This document shows, piece after piece, positions 61,891-64,000 of a stretch of DNA of 64,000 nt. Below the pieces are notes generated by a model, which saw only the letters and a program-made list of their open reading frames with translations, did no database searches and was not told the origin of the DNA. Source of the DNA: Methanobacterium sp964452085 (lineage in GTDB: Archaea; Methanobacteriota; Methanobacteria; Methanobacteriales; Methanobacteriaceae); contig CAYVKL010000002.1 of the NCBI GenBank assembly GCA_964452085.1, positions 124,001-188,000 of the forward strand. The letters run 5' to 3'. Position 1 is the stretch's first letter. Each line of letters starts with the position of its first letter. Position numbers and translations under genes: made by a program.

Positions 61891-63120
61891 TTATACTCTG
61901 TACCTTAATATGGCTCCAATACCTCCAAATGCGCGGAATAACTGCATACCTTCTTCGGTTTCGGTGGATATGATCTCCACTTCTGAACCCACCTCTTCAG
62001 CCATTTCTACAAAGTCTCCAATGATATCCTGGGAAGATGAGGCTTTAATGGTTTCTCCACATTTTTTGCAGACCATATCTTCAGCTTCAGATTCATTTTT
62101 AATGGTTTTAACTTCTTCACTCCCACATGAGCTACATTGATAGGTGAATCTTTTGGCTTTAATGTCTTCTGAAAGTAATAAAATCTCTACAGCACCATTT
62201 ATAAGATTACGCCTGACTTCTGCTTCACCGTATGATGCCAAGCCGTTTTCATCAACCAGTTCAGTTAAGAAACGCTGAACCAGTTTTTTCTCTCTCATAA
62301 TGTCGATTTCAGTTAAGACATCCATGGATTTATCTATGACTTCTCGGATACCAAATTCGCCAGTATATGATGTGTCCACAGTGGTGATAATTTTTTGCTT
62401 GATTTCATGGTGAAGATAATCTCCATTAACGAAATCTTCTTTAGTATGGCCCGGACCTCCAATTATAACTCCTTTAAGACCTTCCAGATCTAAAAAAGCT
62501 TCGTTCATATGATCACCAATTCTTTTCAGAAATTCGTGGGCTGCCAGTTCAATTAATCGGTCGAAACGCCTTTGTGATTGTCCACCGGCCTTATGTTTTC
62601 CAGGAACACCACTGGTAAGGTTTTTGACTACATTTATCCTTTTACCTTTCATTACGGCAATAGTGGCTTCTTTTCGGTCGATAACAGCCAATCCATAAAT
62701 CTCTTTATCTTCAAGGATTTCCTGAAGGGGTTCCAGGAAAAATTGTGAGTCACAATGATAAGTGTAGGTTTGAACTGGTTCTGGGGGTTCGAAAACATAT
62801 GTTTCCATCTTTTCTGTGCCTGGGCCGCCCTTGGGTATCATTCCTACGAAAAGCACCAAGCCCCTTTCAGGGGGCTTTGGGAAAAGCCTCATACGCTGCA
62901 TTATAACTTCAATAGCAGACTGCACATTCTTTTTTGTCTGTTTACTTTTGATATTTGCACTCTGACTGAGTTCTTCTCGCATGTGCTTTACCACATCGCT
63001 GATTTGCTTATTTGGGGGTATGTAAACTGACACAAGTTCGGTTCCTCTCCCTTTTTTATCAGAGAGTTCCTTTAGAGTGCGTTTAACCTCGTAAAGCTCG
63101 GTTGATGATGGTTCAGACAT
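61891..63120 (-). CDS. prf1: Peptide chain release factor aRF1
   Basis: A 409-residue release factor of eRF1 type. The GGQ catalytic loop is VPGKHKAGGQSQRRFDR (about 170-186), and the N-terminal stop-codon recognition domain starts LKELSDKKGRGTELVSVYIPPNKQ. A zinc-ribbon-like CSSCGSEEV ... CKKCGE is near the C-terminus, as in archaeal members. It ends translation at all three stop codons. A strong AGGAGTGAT precedes the ATG at 63120. Confidence 0.97.
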   Translation of the reverse strand: MSEPSSTELYEVKRTLKELSDKKGRGTELVSVYIPPNKQISDVVKHMREELSQSANIKSKQTKKNVQSAIEVIMQRMRLFPKPPERGLVLFVGMIPKGGPGTEKMETYVFEPPEPVQTYTYHCDSQFFLEPLQEILEDKEIYGLAVIDRKEATIAVMKGKRINVVKNLTSGVPGKHKAGGQSQRRFDRLIELAAHEFLKRIGDHMNEAFLDLEGLKGVIIGGPGHTKEDFVNGDYLHHEIKQKIITTVDTSYTGEFGIREVIDKSMDVLTEIDIMREKKLVQRFLTELVDENGLASYGEAEVRRNLINGAVEILLLSEDIKAKRFTYQCSSCGSEEVKTIKNESEAEDMVCKKCGETIKASSSQDIIGDFVEMAEEVGSEVEIISTETEEGMQLFRAFGGIGAILRYRV

Positions 63121-63160
63121 TAAATATCACTCCTAAAACTGGTAAGATTCATAAAAGTAC

Positions 63161-63170
63161 GTTAAATATA
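63161..63170 (-). promoter_or_regulatory. TATA box for prf1
   Basis: On the minus strand TATATTTAAC lies about 45 nt before the prf1 ATG, which would give a short leader containing the AGGAGTGAT site (63125-63133). Confidence 0.5.
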
Positions 63171-63335
63171 ATGGATTTGTAGAGGACTTCCGTTAATTAT
63201 CCTTCTGCTACATTTCACTGTAATCCATCTGAATTTTCTTTTTAATCTAATTAAAATTTTATATTATTTAGTAATTGATATTTATTTAAACTTTATAATT
63301 ATATTTTGTTCTTACTCCCAAACCCATTTTTCCAT

Positions 63336-64000
63336 TTATGGTTTAGGAACTAAAAATTCAGCCACACCATATCCTGTTTTACCATCCCAATTATATCTGG
63401 AAAGAGTTTCAATAAGAATCATGTCTCCATCAATGGGAATCATTCCAAATCTAATAACTTCACCGTCAACTGAATATTTAAAACCCTTTTTGTCAATTAA
63501 TGTCATTGAAAACATGGAAGGAATTCCATTATTAAATTTTACATTTATATCTGATTTTACCAGAGGTACATTAACTGAACCCGTGTAGAAATAACCCGCA
63601 TCTATATCTCCTTCGTCAACGGAAAGTTTGGTTATATTAAAAGCCTCATTATTTGAAAACTCAGAGTTAATCCACATCCACATCTTAGGAGATCCCCATT
63701 CCCTTATTCCCCTACTTAAATCTCTTTCCCCCAACGCTTCAATTTCTAATATTTCATCATTGATCTCAATTTTTCCAAAAGCTTTACCAAACTGTTCATA
63801 ATGTTCAGACGCTACATTGGATGACATTTCAGTCTGTTTTTCATCAACACAATCAACATAATCCATAATTGGGTTTAAAGCTTCCCAAGTCACATCCATT
63901 TTTACTTTAAATTCTTGAGGAACTTCAGCTAAAGGATCAAAAATTGAACCATTATATTTCAGTCTCCACTTTCCGGTTTCAATCTCTTCATATTTTAAAC
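63336..64000 (-). CDS. Lipocalin-like/AttH-type hypothetical protein, 5' end outside window
   Basis: The frame is open from 64000 down to the stop at 63336, so only the C-terminal 221 residues are present. An ATG at 63899 is internal because in-frame coding (KWRLKYNGSIFDPLAEVPQEF and on) precedes it. The part seen is beta-rich, with ERDLSRGIREWGSPKMWMWIN, a R-x-W-x-x-x-x-x-W element that resembles the AttH/DUF7064-like carotenoid hydratase fold, and YGVAEFLVPKP at the end. The identity is tentative; no catalytic residues identified. Confidence 0.6.
   Translation of the reverse strand, partial: LKYEEIETGKWRLKYNGSIFDPLAEVPQEFKVKMDVTWEALNPIMDYVDCVDEKQTEMSSNVASEHYEQFGKAFGKIEINDEILEIEALGERDLSRGIREWGSPKMWMWINSEFSNNEAFNITKLSVDEGDIDAGYFYTGSVNVPLVKSDINVKFNNGIPSMFSMTLIDKKGFKYSVDGEVIRFGMIPIDGDMILIETLSRYNWDGKTGYGVAEFLVPKP

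Overview
The window is archaeal and comes from a methanogen of the order Methanobacteriales, most likely a mesophilic Methanobacterium-type organism. The call rests on gene content read directly from the sequence. There are two coenzyme F430 genes (cfbC near the left end, cfbE near the right), a tetrahydromethanopterin-type metallohydrolase, ArfB of the archaeal F420/riboflavin route, SepCysS for tRNA-dependent cysteine formation, an archaeal polar-lipid geranylgeranyl reductase, topoisomerase VI, aIF1A, aIF5A, aRF1, SmAP, L37e and a KEOPS subunit. The DNA is AT-rich, TATA boxes of the type TTTAAATA are common, GGTGA/GGAGG ribosome sites are frequent, and TTG and GTG starts are widely used. 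A run of exactly 100 N at 35682-35781 is a scaffold gap.

Layout. 1-6630: the tail of an rmlB-like gene, a DUF167 gene, tRNA-Leu(GAG), a DUF371 gene without a standard start codon, an MBL hydrolase with a Uri endonuclease, a CBS-protein/cfbC pair, and a MarR-MFS efflux operon with a clear operator. 6771-11526: a leftward block (SmAP, L37e, TOPRIM protein, purF, U32 peptidase) facing a PUA protein. 11639-17423: a membrane protein, ArfB, a zinc-ribbon AIM24 protein, a free-standing ATP-cone, a secreted protein, and a patatin/NERD pair. 17584-22421: radical SAM protein, SepCysS, PHP hydrolase, GAPDH and several doubtful small ORFs. 22659-27339: the information-processing block top6A, top6B, KH protein, RIO1 and aIF1A. 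27904-35634: a 28-residue basic protein gene, moeA, UPF0280, a PH-domain membrane protein, geranylgeranyl reductase, tRNA-G10 methyltransferase, a citramalate-synthase-type enzyme and Cgi121.

After the gap (35782-47951) come a 10-bp tandem repeat, two HEAT-repeat proteins, a DegT-like PLP enzyme, the Nre repair protein with a PCNA-binding tail, MsrB, a methyltransferase, an unrecognised protein, an HWE/HisKA_2 histidine kinase, a pseudo-GTPase fused to a PII domain, a small GTPase, and the split GMP synthase genes. The right end (48114-64000) holds a 46-residue membrane peptide, DUF2124, DUF447, UPF0282, adenine deaminase, ornithine cyclodeaminase, agmatinase, aIF5A facing pyruvoyl arginine decarboxylase, then a tight FBPase/IMPase-NAD kinase-cfbE run followed by hemC and a Gfo/Idh oxidoreductase, then GfcR-like, aRF1 and a partial lipocalin-like protein.

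Functional links. Arginine decarboxylase and agmatinase make the polyamine that aIF5A needs for its hypusine-type modification, and the three sit together. hemC (tetrapyrrole start), cfbC and cfbE belong to the F430 route. SmAP, L37e, aIF1A, RIO1, the KH protein and aRF1 are translation or RNA functions.

The best candidate for an undescribed system is the same-strand cluster at 42695-45921. It holds a Ras-like GTPase with an altered P-loop, a degenerate tandem paralogue of it fused to a C-terminal PII signalling domain, and a histidine kinase with no response regulator nearby.
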